40,610 nt of DNA. It comes from DAHUXT01 sp036273675. Its GTDB lineage: Bacteria > Chloroflexota > Ktedonobacteria > Ktedonobacterales > JADMIN01. Shown piece after piece: positions 15,457 to 23,629 of this stretch. Positions within the stretch are counted from its first letter, which is position 1; each line of letters opens with the position of its first letter. The notes below the pieces were generated by a model. It worked only from the letters and a program-made list of their open reading frames with translations. It was not told where the DNA came from and ran no database searches. Location of the stretch: the NCBI GenBank assembly GCA_036273675.1, contig DASUHD010000015.1, positions 1-40,610 on the forward strand, read 5' to 3'. Both the position numbers and the translations under genes were made by a program.

Positions 15457-16596
15457 TCACGCCAGGAAACGACCGTAGGCAAATGGGCGTAGCGGTTCGG
15501 GCCGCTCCGACCCGGTGGCCCAATCGGCCAGGAGCTTCGCGACCGCCAGCGAGATAGCGAAGCCATGCCCTGACCAGCCAGTGCCAACGATGAGATTCGT
15601 AGCCCCAGGGAGGCGGTCGATAATCGGAACCTCGTCCACGCAGACCGATTCCGGGCGAGCGGCGTCACTCTCGGCCAGGTGAACGCCTACGAGCGCGGGG
15701 TAGACGGCGGCGGCCTCGGCCATGTTGCCCTCGACCTGCGCTGGGATAACCTCACCCCGATCAGCCTGGGCGTTCCAGCGTCCGCGCCAGCCGCCCGAGA
15801 TCATCACCCGCCCACCGGGAAGCGGCTTGATCGCCAGCGTGCGCCGTTCGTGGCCAATCAGGTGACGGACCGGCATGGGGTCCAGCGGCTCTGTCAGCAG
15901 CACCTGCGGCAGCATGGACCAGACGGGCAGGGTGACGCCGAGCGCCTCGCGCAAGAAGCCGGGCGCATGCGTGTTGGTGAGAAGGAGCACGGCCTCGCCC
16001 ACCGCGATACGCTCGCCCGACGCCGTCACCAACGCCGTCACGCGGTCGCCCGCGCGTTCCAGGCCAACAACCGCCGTCCCCTCGCGAATCTCGGCGCCCA
16101 GACGTGTCGCGGCTGCCGCGAGGCCGCGAGTGGTGGCGGTGTGGTCCGCGATGCCGTCGTTGGGACAGTAGAGCGCGCCGCTCACGGCGTCACACACGTC
16201 CGGCTCCAGCGCGCGCACGGCGCCGCGTTCGAGAATCTCGGTCGCGATGCCACGCTGATTCTGCGCCCAGGCGCGGGCAGGAGCGCTTGCCCAGCCGCCG
16301 TCGAGGCCGTCCGGTTCGCGCTCGAACAGATGGAGGCCACCCATGCGCTCGTACCCGGTTGCCGCGCCGATCTCGTCGGCCAGCGCGGGCCACAGATCGT
16401 ACGACAGGCGCATGAGGGGCAACTCGCGCGGGTCACGTCCGCACGCCCGCACGCCACGCTTGCCAGGCCCGCCCGATGCGCCCGACGCAACGGCGCGCGC
16501 TTCGAGCACGACCACACGCGCCCCACGGCGCGCCAGCTCCCACGCCGTGGCGCAGCCATAGACGCCGCCGCCTACCACCACATAGTCGTAGCTCAT
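15457..16596 (-). CDS. DAO-type FAD-dependent amine/amino-acid oxidoreductase
   Basis: A 379-residue flavoprotein of the DAO family (D-amino-acid, glycine and sarcosine oxidases/dehydrogenases). The FAD motif GGGVYGCATAWELARRG is at about residues 9-25 with Glu36 after the next strand. The C-terminal FAD contact GTGWSGHGFAISLAVAKLLAD is near residues 345-365. ATG 16596 is preceded by GGAGG; six further upstream codons are unlikely. It converges with ClC, ending 26 bp from its stop. It is a soluble single-domain enzyme; the amine or imino-acid substrate is unknown. Confidence 0.85.
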   Translation of the reverse strand: MSYDYVVVGGGVYGCATAWELARRGARVVVLEARAVASGASGGPGKRGVRACGRDPRELPLMRLSYDLWPALADEIGAATGYERMGGLHLFEREPDGLDGGWASAPARAWAQNQRGIATEILERGAVRALEPDVCDAVSGALYCPNDGIADHTATTRGLAAAATRLGAEIREGTAVVGLERAGDRVTALVTASGERIAVGEAVLLLTNTHAPGFLREALGVTLPVWSMLPQVLLTEPLDPMPVRHLIGHERRTLAIKPLPGGRVMISGGWRGRWNAQADRGEVIPAQVEGNMAEAAAVYPALVGVHLAESDAARPESVCVDEVPIIDRLPGATNLIVGTGWSGHGFAISLAVAKLLADWATGSERPEPLRPFAYGRFLA

Positions 16597-16691
16597 CGCA
16601 CAGCCTCCTCTCACCCGCCTCGTCGTCAGACAATCCGGAGTGCGCTCTTGCTTCTACCTCCAGTCTAACACCACAGGGCTTCCCGCAAAGA

Positions 16692-16743
16692 TGGCGAGAA
16701 ACCCACCCGGCGAACTCACCCCGCGGATGGGGTAGCAGGCATG
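16692..16743 (+). repeat. 52-bp dispersed repeat, copy 2
   Basis: This is the second copy of the element at 13989-14040, with five substitutions. It lies between the DAO-type gene and the lipoprotein gene, about 120 bp upstream of the latter. The dyad here is ACCCC-GCGGAT-GGGGT. Confidence 0.7.
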
Positions 16744-16862
16744 GGCGGCGGCTATGCTGATGCGGGAGAAGAAGCCAGGCGCACTGCACAGAGCCGGGGC
16801 GCCTGATGCGCCTGGACAGTTTGTCTAACAGGTCAGGCACAGCAAGCACAGGAGGTTCCACC

Positions 16863-17282
16863 ATGCGTCACTCACGTATAGCCATCATCCTGCTGGCCGC
16901 GCTCCTGCTGCTCGCGGGCTGCGCCGCGACGTCCGTCTCCCCCGCGAATGTTACGAATAAGATATGCCAGGGCCTAGCGTCAGTCGAGCAGCCACTCAAC
17001 CAGCTTGCCAATGTGGGCGATCAGACGACGGTGGGCGAGGTGAAGGCTCTTCAGCAGAAAGTTACGAACGCGCTCGGCGTTCTCACCAAGATCCCTGGGC
17101 TGAGCGACTCATCGGCCTTGAGCGACCTCCAGCAAGCCAACGATCAACTGGCGGCGGCGATCAAAGATCAGCCTGATAACGCCACGATGGGCCAGGTTGG
17201 CCCCAAACTTCAAGACTTCAAGAACAAGGTGGCCCAGGCACAGAGCAAGCTCAACTCGATGAAGTCCACCTTTAAGTGCTAA
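16863..17282 (+). CDS. Putative lipoprotein, helical, unknown function
   Basis: A 139-residue protein with a clear lipoprotein signal: MRHSR, a hydrophobic run and the lipobox LLAGC (Cys at 20). The mature part is rich in Gln, Asn, Lys and Ala with heptad-like spacing (QPLNQLANVGDQ, VKALQQKVTNAL, LQDFKNKVAQAQSKL), so it is probably a helical bundle or coiled coil on the outer face of the membrane. A second Cys (about 34) and a C-terminal Cys could form a disulfide. ATG 16863 follows AGGAGG closely. It converges with the DUF2254 gene, 21 bp apart. Confidence 0.78.
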   Translation: MRHSRIAIILLAALLLLAGCAATSVSPANVTNKICQGLASVEQPLNQLANVGDQTTVGEVKALQQKVTNALGVLTKIPGLSDSSALSDLQQANDQLAAAIKDQPDNATMGQVGPKLQDFKNKVAQAQSKLNSMKSTFKC

Positions 17283-17303
17283 CGCTAACGCAAGTGCTCG
17301 TCT

Positions 17304-18704
17304 TCAGCGTACCGGCGTTCGCGCTGGTGAGAGGAGTGCGGGCCGCCCAAGTAGCGCGCACGCGCTCGTGTAGGAGTCCACGACCGCCGTGCGGTCCGTT
17401 TCCAGTGGAAGCACATGCAGCGCCTGCTCGACCGCCGCATTCGCATGGGCCGCCAGCGCGTCACGCTGCTCCGGCGTGGTAAGGAACGGCGCGAGGCGGC
17501 CAATCGCGCGTAACAGGTGGATGACCACCGCCGGGTTGCCGCGACTCGCGTAGCGGATCTTCGAGAATGCGGCATCTACAAGGCTTGTCAGCGGGAGGGG
17601 TTGGGTGATGACCCTGACGGCGCCCCGCGCGTCATGGTAGACGAGCCAGTCGCTGGGCTTCTCGGCAAGCATGCGCAGCCCATCGGCGAGCCAGTCGATG
17701 CAGATCAGCGCGTTGAAGGTATTGTTGATCGCGGCGGAGAGCGCAATCATCGCAATCTGTTCGAGCTTGTCGATGGCAAACTCCAAATCCTGGCGCATCG
17801 TGCGCTGCGATCCGACAATATGAGCGCGCTGGATTGTCCGCGCCAGTCGCGACCCCGCACCGACAGCCTGCGATGGCCAGACCTCGGCGAGTACTGAACC
17901 AGCCAGTATGTACTGCCCTGGCCGGTATTTGAGATGCACGACCGCCCCGGCCTGGTTGGCCGCGCGCACCAGTTGCCGAAACGCAAGCTCCTGGAGGTAG
18001 CCGCTCTTCACCGCGCTCACGTCCGCCGCGTCCGCCGCCAGGCGCCTGGTAGCCTCGGCCAGATTGGCTGGCGCGGGCCTAGCGGCGGCGTCGGTCCCTC
18101 CCTCGGCGGCAATGGCGCGCTGGCGCTCGTCAATCGCCCGGCGCAGCTCGGCAGCCACCAGTGCGGCCACCTGCTGGGCCTGAATCGAGAGCGAGATGCT
18201 ATAGATGAACCCAATCAGCAGCATCAAGCTGAGGAAGGCGAGCAGCATGGCGATCTTGGCGGAGATTTGTGGCACGAAGTTCTGGGTCAGTCCGTCGCCC
18301 ACGCGCGCGAGCACCATCAGGCTATAGACGAACGTGGCGACAAACATACTGAGCGTCAAGCGCACGATGCGCATGCGAATGAAGTCGTGTAGCAGAAATG
18401 AGCCAAACTGCGCCGCCGCTAGCGTCAGCACGACCAGCGCCGACGAGAAGACCAGCGTGAGCGCGCTAATTGAGGCGCCCGCGACGACCGAGAGAAGCGC
18501 CTGAGCGTCGCCAGGGTCGCTGCTCGCCGCCCATCTCGGCAATACCAGTTTGCCTGCGGCGACCGCCTGATCCCATTGCAGCGTGATGAGCGCAAAGACA
18601 ATCGCGCCCACAAAAAACAGCAGCGGCGTTGCCCATATCCAGAAGTTCCGCCTCCAATTCCCCTCCGCAAATATCGTGAGCAACGAGTTACCGCGTCCGT
18701 TCAT
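17304..18704 (-). CDS. DUF2254 family membrane protein
   Basis: A 466-residue protein. Four hydrophobic helices lie in the first 190 residues (FWIWATPLLFFVGAIVFALI; an Ala/Ser/Leu-rich helix near 80-100; SMFVATFVYSLMVL; MLLAFLSLMLLIGFIYSISL). A large soluble C-terminal domain follows. The LTLVFSSALVVLTLAAAQFGSFLLHDF segment is the hallmark of DUF2254, a family of uncharacterised predicted membrane proteins. Start ATG 18704 with GGGGGAG upstream. It follows the cardiolipin synthase gene by 21 bp, so the two are almost certainly co-transcribed, which suggests a membrane-lipid or envelope role. This is inference. Confidence 0.83.
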   Translation of the reverse strand: MNGRGNSLLTIFAEGNWRRNFWIWATPLLFFVGAIVFALITLQWDQAVAAGKLVLPRWAASSDPGDAQALLSVVAGASISALTLVFSSALVVLTLAAAQFGSFLLHDFIRMRIVRLTLSMFVATFVYSLMVLARVGDGLTQNFVPQISAKIAMLLAFLSLMLLIGFIYSISLSIQAQQVAALVAAELRRAIDERQRAIAAEGGTDAAARPAPANLAEATRRLAADAADVSAVKSGYLQELAFRQLVRAANQAGAVVHLKYRPGQYILAGSVLAEVWPSQAVGAGSRLARTIQRAHIVGSQRTMRQDLEFAIDKLEQIAMIALSAAINNTFNALICIDWLADGLRMLAEKPSDWLVYHDARGAVRVITQPLPLTSLVDAAFSKIRYASRGNPAVVIHLLRAIGRLAPFLTTPEQRDALAAHANAAVEQALHVLPLETDRTAVVDSYTSACALLGRPALLSPARTPVR

Positions 18705-18725
18705 GTGACGCGCTCCCCCACCGCC

Positions 18726-20006
18726 TCATAGGACAACCCGAAGCGGCTTGATGATCTGTTCGCTGACTTTGACATACCACGGGCGCGAGTTCCACTGCTC
18801 CAATTTCAACTCGAAGGCGTTCGACTTGTCGGCCTCGAAGATACGCTCCATCTGTTTGGCAACATCCGGGTTGACGATGACCGCGTTGATCTCGTAGTTG
18901 CCAACGGAACTGAGCCGGTCAATATTCGCGGTGCCGATGGTCGTCAGCTCGCCGTCCACGGTGCAGGTCTTGGCGTGAATCATCGCGTGCTCATAGCCGA
19001 AGATGCGGATGCCCGCTTTCAGGCATTCGGTGAAGTAGGCGTGGGAGGCCCAGTCGGCGACGATGTGGTTCGATGTCCACGGCACCAGCACCTGCACGTC
19101 CACGCCACGGGCCGCCGCGGCCTTGAGCGAGTTCAGCAAGACATGATCGGGGATGAAATAGGCGCTGGTAAGGCGGATGTCGTGGTCGGCGGCGTCGATG
19201 CCGTTGAGGTACATATCGCGGATGGGGAATGTCAGGCGCATCGCATCATTGCTGCGCACGCCCATCGCGGCATTGTAGTTGCGCCGGTAGCGTTTGGTGA
19301 TGAGATCGGTGCGCGGGGCGTTCCGGTTCCAGAAGTCGACATACGCCTGGGCGATAAACGCGGCGTCGGGTCCGGTGATGCGCAGGTGGGTATCGCGCCA
19401 TTCGGTGGCGTAGAGACTACCGATATTGTAGCCGCCGATGAACGCGACCCGGCCATCCACGATCAACAGCTTGCGGTGGTCGAGGGCATAGCGGCGCGGC
19501 ATGAGCAGATGGCGCAGACGATGGATGGCACGGTAGCGCAGCAGATGGATCTTGGCAGGAAACTGCTTGAATTCGCGTGGCACCACCAGGTTGCCGAAGA
19601 CATCGTAGATCGCATAGACCGAGACTCCCTGCTCGGCCTTGCGCGCGAGATGTTCCTTGAATTCCTGGCCAGCCTCGTCATCCTTCCAGATGAACGTTTC
19701 CATGTAGATGCTGTCGGTCGCCTCATCGATGGCGGCCAGCATCGCATCGTAGAGGTCGCGCCCGTACACGTAGATCTGGTAGGAACTCCCGTCGAGGGAG
19801 ACTTCGGGCAGTTCCCTATGTGGAAAAGCCGCCGGAGCGCTCCGGCGCTTGCGCTGCCTATCTACCAGCGTGAGCGCGGCGATGGTGATCGCCTGCAAGA
19901 TCAGCATAACCGCGAAGGCCGCGGCGACGATTCCGACAATCAGGCGCAGACTCGGCAAGGGAAGCCGCCATCGCTGCCCAGCCACAGTGACCTTTTCATT
20001 TCGCAT
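18726..20006 (-). CDS. Cardiolipin synthase-like phospholipase D
   Basis: A 426-residue phospholipase D superfamily protein with one N-terminal membrane helix (about residues 21-47) and two HKD motifs: HRKLLIVD (His177, Lys179, Asp184) and HAKTCTVD (His344, Lys346, Asp351), each followed by the usual Gly-x-x-Asn/Asp turn (IGGYNIG, IGTANID). Bacterial cardiolipin synthases of the Cls type join two phosphatidylglycerol molecules at the inner membrane face. ATG 20006 is preceded by GGGGAAG; the longer frame to 20039 lacks a ribosome site. It is second to last in the seven-gene minus-strand run. Confidence 0.87.
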   Translation of the reverse strand: MRNEKVTVAGQRWRLPLPSLRLIVGIVAAAFAVMLILQAITIAALTLVDRQRKRRSAPAAFPHRELPEVSLDGSSYQIYVYGRDLYDAMLAAIDEATDSIYMETFIWKDDEAGQEFKEHLARKAEQGVSVYAIYDVFGNLVVPREFKQFPAKIHLLRYRAIHRLRHLLMPRRYALDHRKLLIVDGRVAFIGGYNIGSLYATEWRDTHLRITGPDAAFIAQAYVDFWNRNAPRTDLITKRYRRNYNAAMGVRSNDAMRLTFPIRDMYLNGIDAADHDIRLTSAYFIPDHVLLNSLKAAAARGVDVQVLVPWTSNHIVADWASHAYFTECLKAGIRIFGYEHAMIHAKTCTVDGELTTIGTANIDRLSSVGNYEINAVIVNPDVAKQMERIFEADKSNAFELKLEQWNSRPWYVKVSEQIIKPLRVVL

Positions 20007-20217
20007 GGTTGTGCTTCCCCCTATACCCGGAACTGCCATATCTCAGACGCGAACGGGCGCGTAGCCTCACGTTACGCGCGCGCATAGAGAAAGCATAGAG
20101 AGTGCGGTCCGGCTTGTCCCCATGCCCAAGGTATGTCTGGCAGGGTAGTTGCCGCCTCGACCATCGGCGTGGACGCGCCTGGCCAGGAGACGAAGATGGG
20201 TGGCAGGCGCCTGGCGA

Positions 20218-21012
20218 TCAGGGCGCATGGGCGCTCGGGCCAGGCTCCTGCTGCGGAGCGCTGGGCGCTTCTGCTTTCTGCTTGTCTCGGAGCGGAGCGC
20301 CGGGGCGCTCCTGACCCCAGAGCGAGACCAGCCGCGCGACGACAATCACCAGGTAAATCTGGCCGAAGAGCGCCTCCAGCATGGCGAATGTCTGCCCCAC
20401 GCTGCCTGCGGGAACGAGATTGCCATAGCCGACGGTGGTGAGCGTGGAATAGCTGAAGAACAGATAGTCATTGGACGACGCCTCTGATAGCCCCGCAAAA
20501 AAGGGCGTGCTGCTCACATACGCAACACCTGAGTAGATGAATGAGAACGAGAACCCGATCAGCAGGTAGACACATATCGCTCCGAGCACCGTCTCGGTCG
20601 AAATAAATCGGTGCGCAACGATGCGGCGTGAAATGGCAATGGGTGTAATAAGCAACAGCAATCCGCCCACCAGGGATGTCTGCGGGCTAAAATCGGTCGC
20701 GTTCGGCGCCACGATGCTGATGACCGTGACGAGCGTACTCGCTACAAGGTAGATGATTGCCAGAATCTGCCAGATGCGATGGGCGTGTGCGGTACGCAAC
20801 GCGAACAGAAGAGTAGCGCCCAGCAAGACGACGATGACAACTCTTCCCCAGGCGTTGCCAGTGATCGCCGAGACGGCGACGTAATCGAGGATGAGGAGAA
20901 TGAGCACGAGTCCAAAGCTATCGGTGGGGCGCGCAAGCCCGCGGATTCTGTGACCGACCTTGCGAGGCGCCTGGCCAGACGCCGTGCTAGTTGAGCGCTC
21001 TTCCATCTCCAT
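20218..21012 (-). CDS. Voltage-gated-like K+ channel (two-pore-helix ion channel domain)
   Basis: A 264-residue protein with about six hydrophobic helices and the potassium selectivity filter TVGYGN at about residue 210, in a pore loop between the last two helices (FFSYSTLTTVGYGNLVPAGS). The first 30 residues and last 30 residues are polar and cytosolic. There is no RCK/TrkA domain. Start ATG 21012 with GGAGG seven bases upstream; ATG 21006 is the alternative. It lies downstream of the DUF1269 gene (135 bp) and upstream of cardiolipin synthase (211 bp) on the same strand. A role in osmotic or potential homeostasis is inferred. Confidence 0.85.
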   Translation of the reverse strand: MEMEERSTSTASGQAPRKVGHRIRGLARPTDSFGLVLILLILDYVAVSAITGNAWGRVVIVVLLGATLLFALRTAHAHRIWQILAIIYLVASTLVTVISIVAPNATDFSPQTSLVGGLLLLITPIAISRRIVAHRFISTETVLGAICVYLLIGFSFSFIYSGVAYVSSTPFFAGLSEASSNDYLFFSYSTLTTVGYGNLVPAGSVGQTFAMLEALFGQIYLVIVVARLVSLWGQERPGAPLRDKQKAEAPSAPQQEPGPSAHAP

Positions 21013-21147
21013 CGCCGCCTCCGGCTCGCCTGCCGTATCCAGCCCCGCGACGAGTGCATGTCGTGGCGCGAATGAGAACAGCCACAGGAGAATCCGCCCC
21101 CTGTGGCCGTCACAATTCTTCGGGTATCCCCCAACTGGGATGCCGCG

Positions 21148-21732
21148 CTACTGGGCGCCGCCAGTGGCTCCAGCCTGGGGTGGCGCCTGCGTGGCCGTGG
21201 CTGGCTGGGACTCGGCGACCGCCTGCGCCTGCGCGATCTGCTCGCCGCCGCCCTGGTTCAGGGCCGCCTGGAGCTTCTCTTCGGTCTCCTTAGGCAGAGA
21301 CGTCTGGAGGACGGTACCGCCGTACTTGGAGACTTCAGGAAGTACTTTGTCGACGGTAGCCTTGCGCACCAGCACGAAGATGGCCGAGCTATTCGGCTGT
21401 AACGTATCGGTGAGCTGCTTGGCAAATTTGTCGTCGATGCCGTAGTCTGCGAGCTTGCCAGAGAGCGCCCCGAGGCCCGCGCCGATGGCCAGACCGAGGA
21501 ATGGCACAAAGAACAGCAGTCCAATCAGCATCCCCCACATGCCGCCCCAGGCAGCCGCCGCGCCGGTAAGGCTGGTGTTCTGGTGAAGTTTGATCTTGCC
21601 CGACGCATCCTTCGTGACGTAACACGCGTCGTCAAAGTCGATCAGATACTCCTTGTTCAACCGTCTCAACGACGCAAGCACCTCTGCCGCCCGATACTGA
21701 TCGGGGTATGCGATGACAACCAGATTGCTCAT
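21148..21732 (-). CDS. DUF1269 family membrane protein
   Basis: A 194-residue protein. The N-terminal domain starts MSNLVVIAYPDQYRAAEVL and ends in the strand GKIKLHQNT, the DUF1269 pattern. A Gly/Trp-rich hydrophobic hairpin (WGGMWGMLIGLLFFVPFLGL and AIGAGLGALSG) at about 65-95 would insert in the membrane. Two more soluble strands and a Gln/Ala/Pro/Thr tail of about 40 residues follow. Start ATG 21732 with GAGAGGAGC upstream. It parallels the protein at 2209-2922 in layout, including the low-complexity tail. Function unknown; it sits among other membrane stress-type proteins. Confidence 0.82.
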   Translation of the reverse strand: MSNLVVIAYPDQYRAAEVLASLRRLNKEYLIDFDDACYVTKDASGKIKLHQNTSLTGAAAAWGGMWGMLIGLLFFVPFLGLAIGAGLGALSGKLADYGIDDKFAKQLTDTLQPNSSAIFVLVRKATVDKVLPEVSKYGGTVLQTSLPKETEEKLQAALNQGGGEQIAQAQAVAESQPATATQAPPQAGATGGAQ

Positions 21733-21798
21733 GCTGTGCTCCTCTCGCTCCTCGTGCTTCGCTCACTTCTCTCGCTTCTCGCCCGCTGCGGGATGCGC

Positions 21799-21818
21799 CA
21801 GGATACGTCAGGATACGT
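21799..21818. repeat. 10-bp tandem repeat in the DUF6325-DUF1269 junction
   Basis: Two perfect head-to-tail copies of CAGGATACGT, directly after the DUF6325 stop and about 70 bp before the DUF1269 start codon. One of several near-helical-turn tandem repeats in this window. Confidence 0.6.
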
Positions 21819-21823
21819 ATCGA

Positions 21824-22270
21824 CTATCGCGGGGCTGCCGCCTGTTGTTCCGCCGCCAGCTCAGCCGCCAGCGCCTCTACATCCTCCGGTGGAATCATGC
21901 CCGCGCTAATGACCCTGCCACGCGCATTTTGGATCGTCTCTTTCAGATGAATCGCCCAGGTATGCTCGAACAGAGCGACTGCCGCCGCACTGTTGTTGGG
22001 AACGGACTCCGCCACGTCGTCGATATCCTCAGGCGTCAGCAGGCGGAGCATGTCGCCAGCCATCGGCCCGAAGGGCTTCGCCTCCTCTTCGCTGAGATCA
22101 CTCAGCTCACGCGCCATCACGTTTCCGACCTCATCTTTCTGGATGAAGACAAGGTCAACGACCCGCAGGACGCCCTGATTGCGTAGCGCATGCAACTCCG
22201 GCAGAATCTCGCCGGTAAAGTGGTTTCCCTCAAACTCGATCACAACATATTCCAGCGGTCCCATGGTCAT
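21824..22270 (-). CDS. DUF6325 family protein
   Basis: A 148-residue soluble protein starting MTMGPLEYVVIEFEGNHFTGEI. The start 'GPLEYVVIEFEGN' with the later ALRNQGVLRVVDLVFI, and a middle AALFEHTWA segment, match DUF6325, a small ferredoxin-like family found in Actinomycetota and Chloroflexota. These proteins resemble the soluble part of DUF1269 proteins; the C-terminal Ala/Glu-rich helix is variable. ATG 22270 is chosen because GGGAGG lies six to seven bases upstream; upstream codons to 22360 would add an Arg-rich leader. It lies between the SHOCT and DUF1269 genes on the same strand. Biochemical function is unknown. Confidence 0.82.
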   Translation of the reverse strand: MTMGPLEYVVIEFEGNHFTGEILPELHALRNQGVLRVVDLVFIQKDEVGNVMARELSDLSEEEAKPFGPMAGDMLRLLTPEDIDDVAESVPNNSAAAVALFEHTWAIHLKETIQNARGRVISAGMIPPEDVEALAAELAAEQQAAAPR

Positions 22271-22313
22271 ATGACGCCTCCCTCGCATGCGCGACAGCAC
22301 TATCCAGCGCTGC

Positions 22314-22745
22314 TCAGATTTGCTTGAGCAACTCGGCTTTCTTGACCGCAAACTCCTCATCCGTCAGCACCCCAGCCGCCTTCAACTCGCCCAGTTGCTT
22401 AAGCTCATCCATCACCACCTGGGGATCTACCGCCGACTCCATTGCGGGTGGCGATGGTGGCGCATACTGTTGCTGCTGTGGCGGCGCATATTGCTGCTGT
22501 GGCGCGTACTGTTGTGGCGGCGGCTGTTGTGGCGCCACATACTGCTGCTGCGCCACGTCCGCCTGCTGTGGTTGCTGCTGTGCCTGTTGTTGCGCCTGGA
22601 GGTCGGCTATCTGCTGGTTTTGGGCATCCTCCTGCTGCTGATCCGCGGCGGCTGCCTTTGCGTGGTGACTGCCTACCATATAGGCCGCGCCACCAACCGC
22701 CGCCGTCGCCAGCACCCGGCGACCCATTCGTCTTCGCATGACCAT
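22314..22745 (-). CDS. SHOCT-domain protein with Gln/Pro/Tyr-rich linker
   Basis: A 143-residue protein in three parts. A basic N-terminus and short hydrophobic segment (VLATAAVGGAAYMVGSHH) is followed by a low-complexity Gln/Pro/Tyr/Ala stretch (residues about 35-98, repeating QQQYAPP-like units). A C-terminal SHOCT domain (ELKQLGELKAAGVLTDEEF followed by Lys/Leu-rich residues) covers about 112-143. SHOCT helices usually form the end of membrane or envelope proteins and mediate oligomerisation. Start ATG 22745; AGGA is about nine bases upstream, and two further in-frame Met codons (22739, 22727) follow. It lies 44 bp before the DUF6325 gene on the same strand. Confidence 0.85.
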   Translation of the reverse strand: MVMRRRMGRRVLATAAVGGAAYMVGSHHAKAAAADQQQEDAQNQQIADLQAQQQAQQQPQQADVAQQQYVAPQQPPPQQYAPQQQYAPPQQQQYAPPSPPAMESAVDPQVVMDELKQLGELKAAGVLTDEEFAVKKAELLKQI

Positions 22746-22785
22746 CTTACTTGTCCTCTTCCCTGGTTCGTCGCACGCGCCAGTC

Positions 22786-23196
22786 TTAGATAGCGCTGGC
22801 GGCGTTCGCCTCGTCGAAATACTCAGAATGCGCCACGAGGCCGTAGATGATCAGGATGTCCACCGCGATCACCACCGCCGCCATCCAGGGGGCCACGGGC
22901 AGATAGAAGAACCAGCGGATTGCGCTAAACGCGGCGATCAGGAGGCCAACGATGCGCCCGAAGGATCCGCCACGCAGGAGATCGGCGCCCGCGTAGAACG
23001 CGACCAGCGCGAAGATCCCATCGAGGATGCCCCAGAGCCAGAGATAGCCGCCGAACGAGCCATACGGGCTGAACAGAATCCACGTCGCCCGCCAAAACTC
23101 CACCAGCGCAAAGGTGAGCTGGAAACCGCCGAGCAGGAACATCATGATTGCCGCGAACGTGACGAGGCCGGGACGTCGCCCTAATGCGTGAGACAT
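22786..23196 (-). CDS. DUF7144 family membrane protein
   Basis: A 136-residue protein with four hydrophobic helices: VTFAAIMMFLLGGFQLTFAL, LWLWGILDGIFALVAFYAG, IVGLLIAAFSAIRWFFYLP and PWMAAVVIAVDILIIYGLVA. It ends with the short tail HSEYFDEANAASAI. The four-helix layout and HSEYF tail are typical of the DUF7144 family common in Actinomycetota. ATG 23196 (MSHALGRRP) is chosen over a more distal in-frame start because upstream residues are Arg/Ser-rich; AAGG is some 12 bases upstream. First gene of the seven-gene minus-strand run. Confidence 0.8.
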   Translation of the reverse strand: MSHALGRRPGLVTFAAIMMFLLGGFQLTFALVEFWRATWILFSPYGSFGGYLWLWGILDGIFALVAFYAGADLLRGGSFGRIVGLLIAAFSAIRWFFYLPVAPWMAAVVIAVDILIIYGLVAHSEYFDEANAASAI

Positions 23197-23629
23197 TTGC
23201 GACACTTGCCTTCTCCTTCGTGTTCGTGAACGCGCTTGGACGCGCTTGGACGTGCTTCCACGTCTCAACCTGCATTGTCATCTCCGGCGCCATCACGACT
23301 CGCAGGGAGACGACAGCCTGCCGCCCGCTCCGGACGCATCTTGAGCATAGTCAACGACCGCTTCACCTGCGCCATACGTCGGGTGAGTCCGTAAGCGCAG
23401 TTCCACGCTATCCAAAAGCAGAGTATGCGCAGTGGCCAATACAGCATCATCGATGGCAGACACGGCACAGCGCCACGGCTCAACGTCAGGCAAAGCGCAT
23501 GCTCCCTCAGGAGCGAAGTGGTACTGATTCTGCGGACTTCACCAACGCACGATACTGTCACCGCACGCTTGTCACGTACGCTCACCTCAGCCACTTAGCG
23601 CCTAGACACACAGCTCATCGGAGGTCGTT
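23197..23629. other. Intergenic region between divergent genes, with a 10-bp triple repeat
   Basis: A degenerate 10-bp tandem repeat (CGCGCTTGGA twice, then CGTGCTTCCA) covers 23231-23260, in the leader of the DUF7144 gene. On the minus strand a 66-codon frame (TTG start 23493, stop 23293) has protein-like composition and a GGGAG eight bases upstream. It has lower third-position GC than its neighbours and no recognised match, so I list it only as a weak candidate gene or gene remnant. No terminator or RNA gene is evident. Confidence 0.4.

Noticed and set aside
23293..23493. 66-codon minus-strand frame upstream of the DUF7144 gene
   Set aside because: It has protein-like composition but a TTG start and unusual third-position GC. 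No family is recognised, so it was mentioned only within the intergenic entry.
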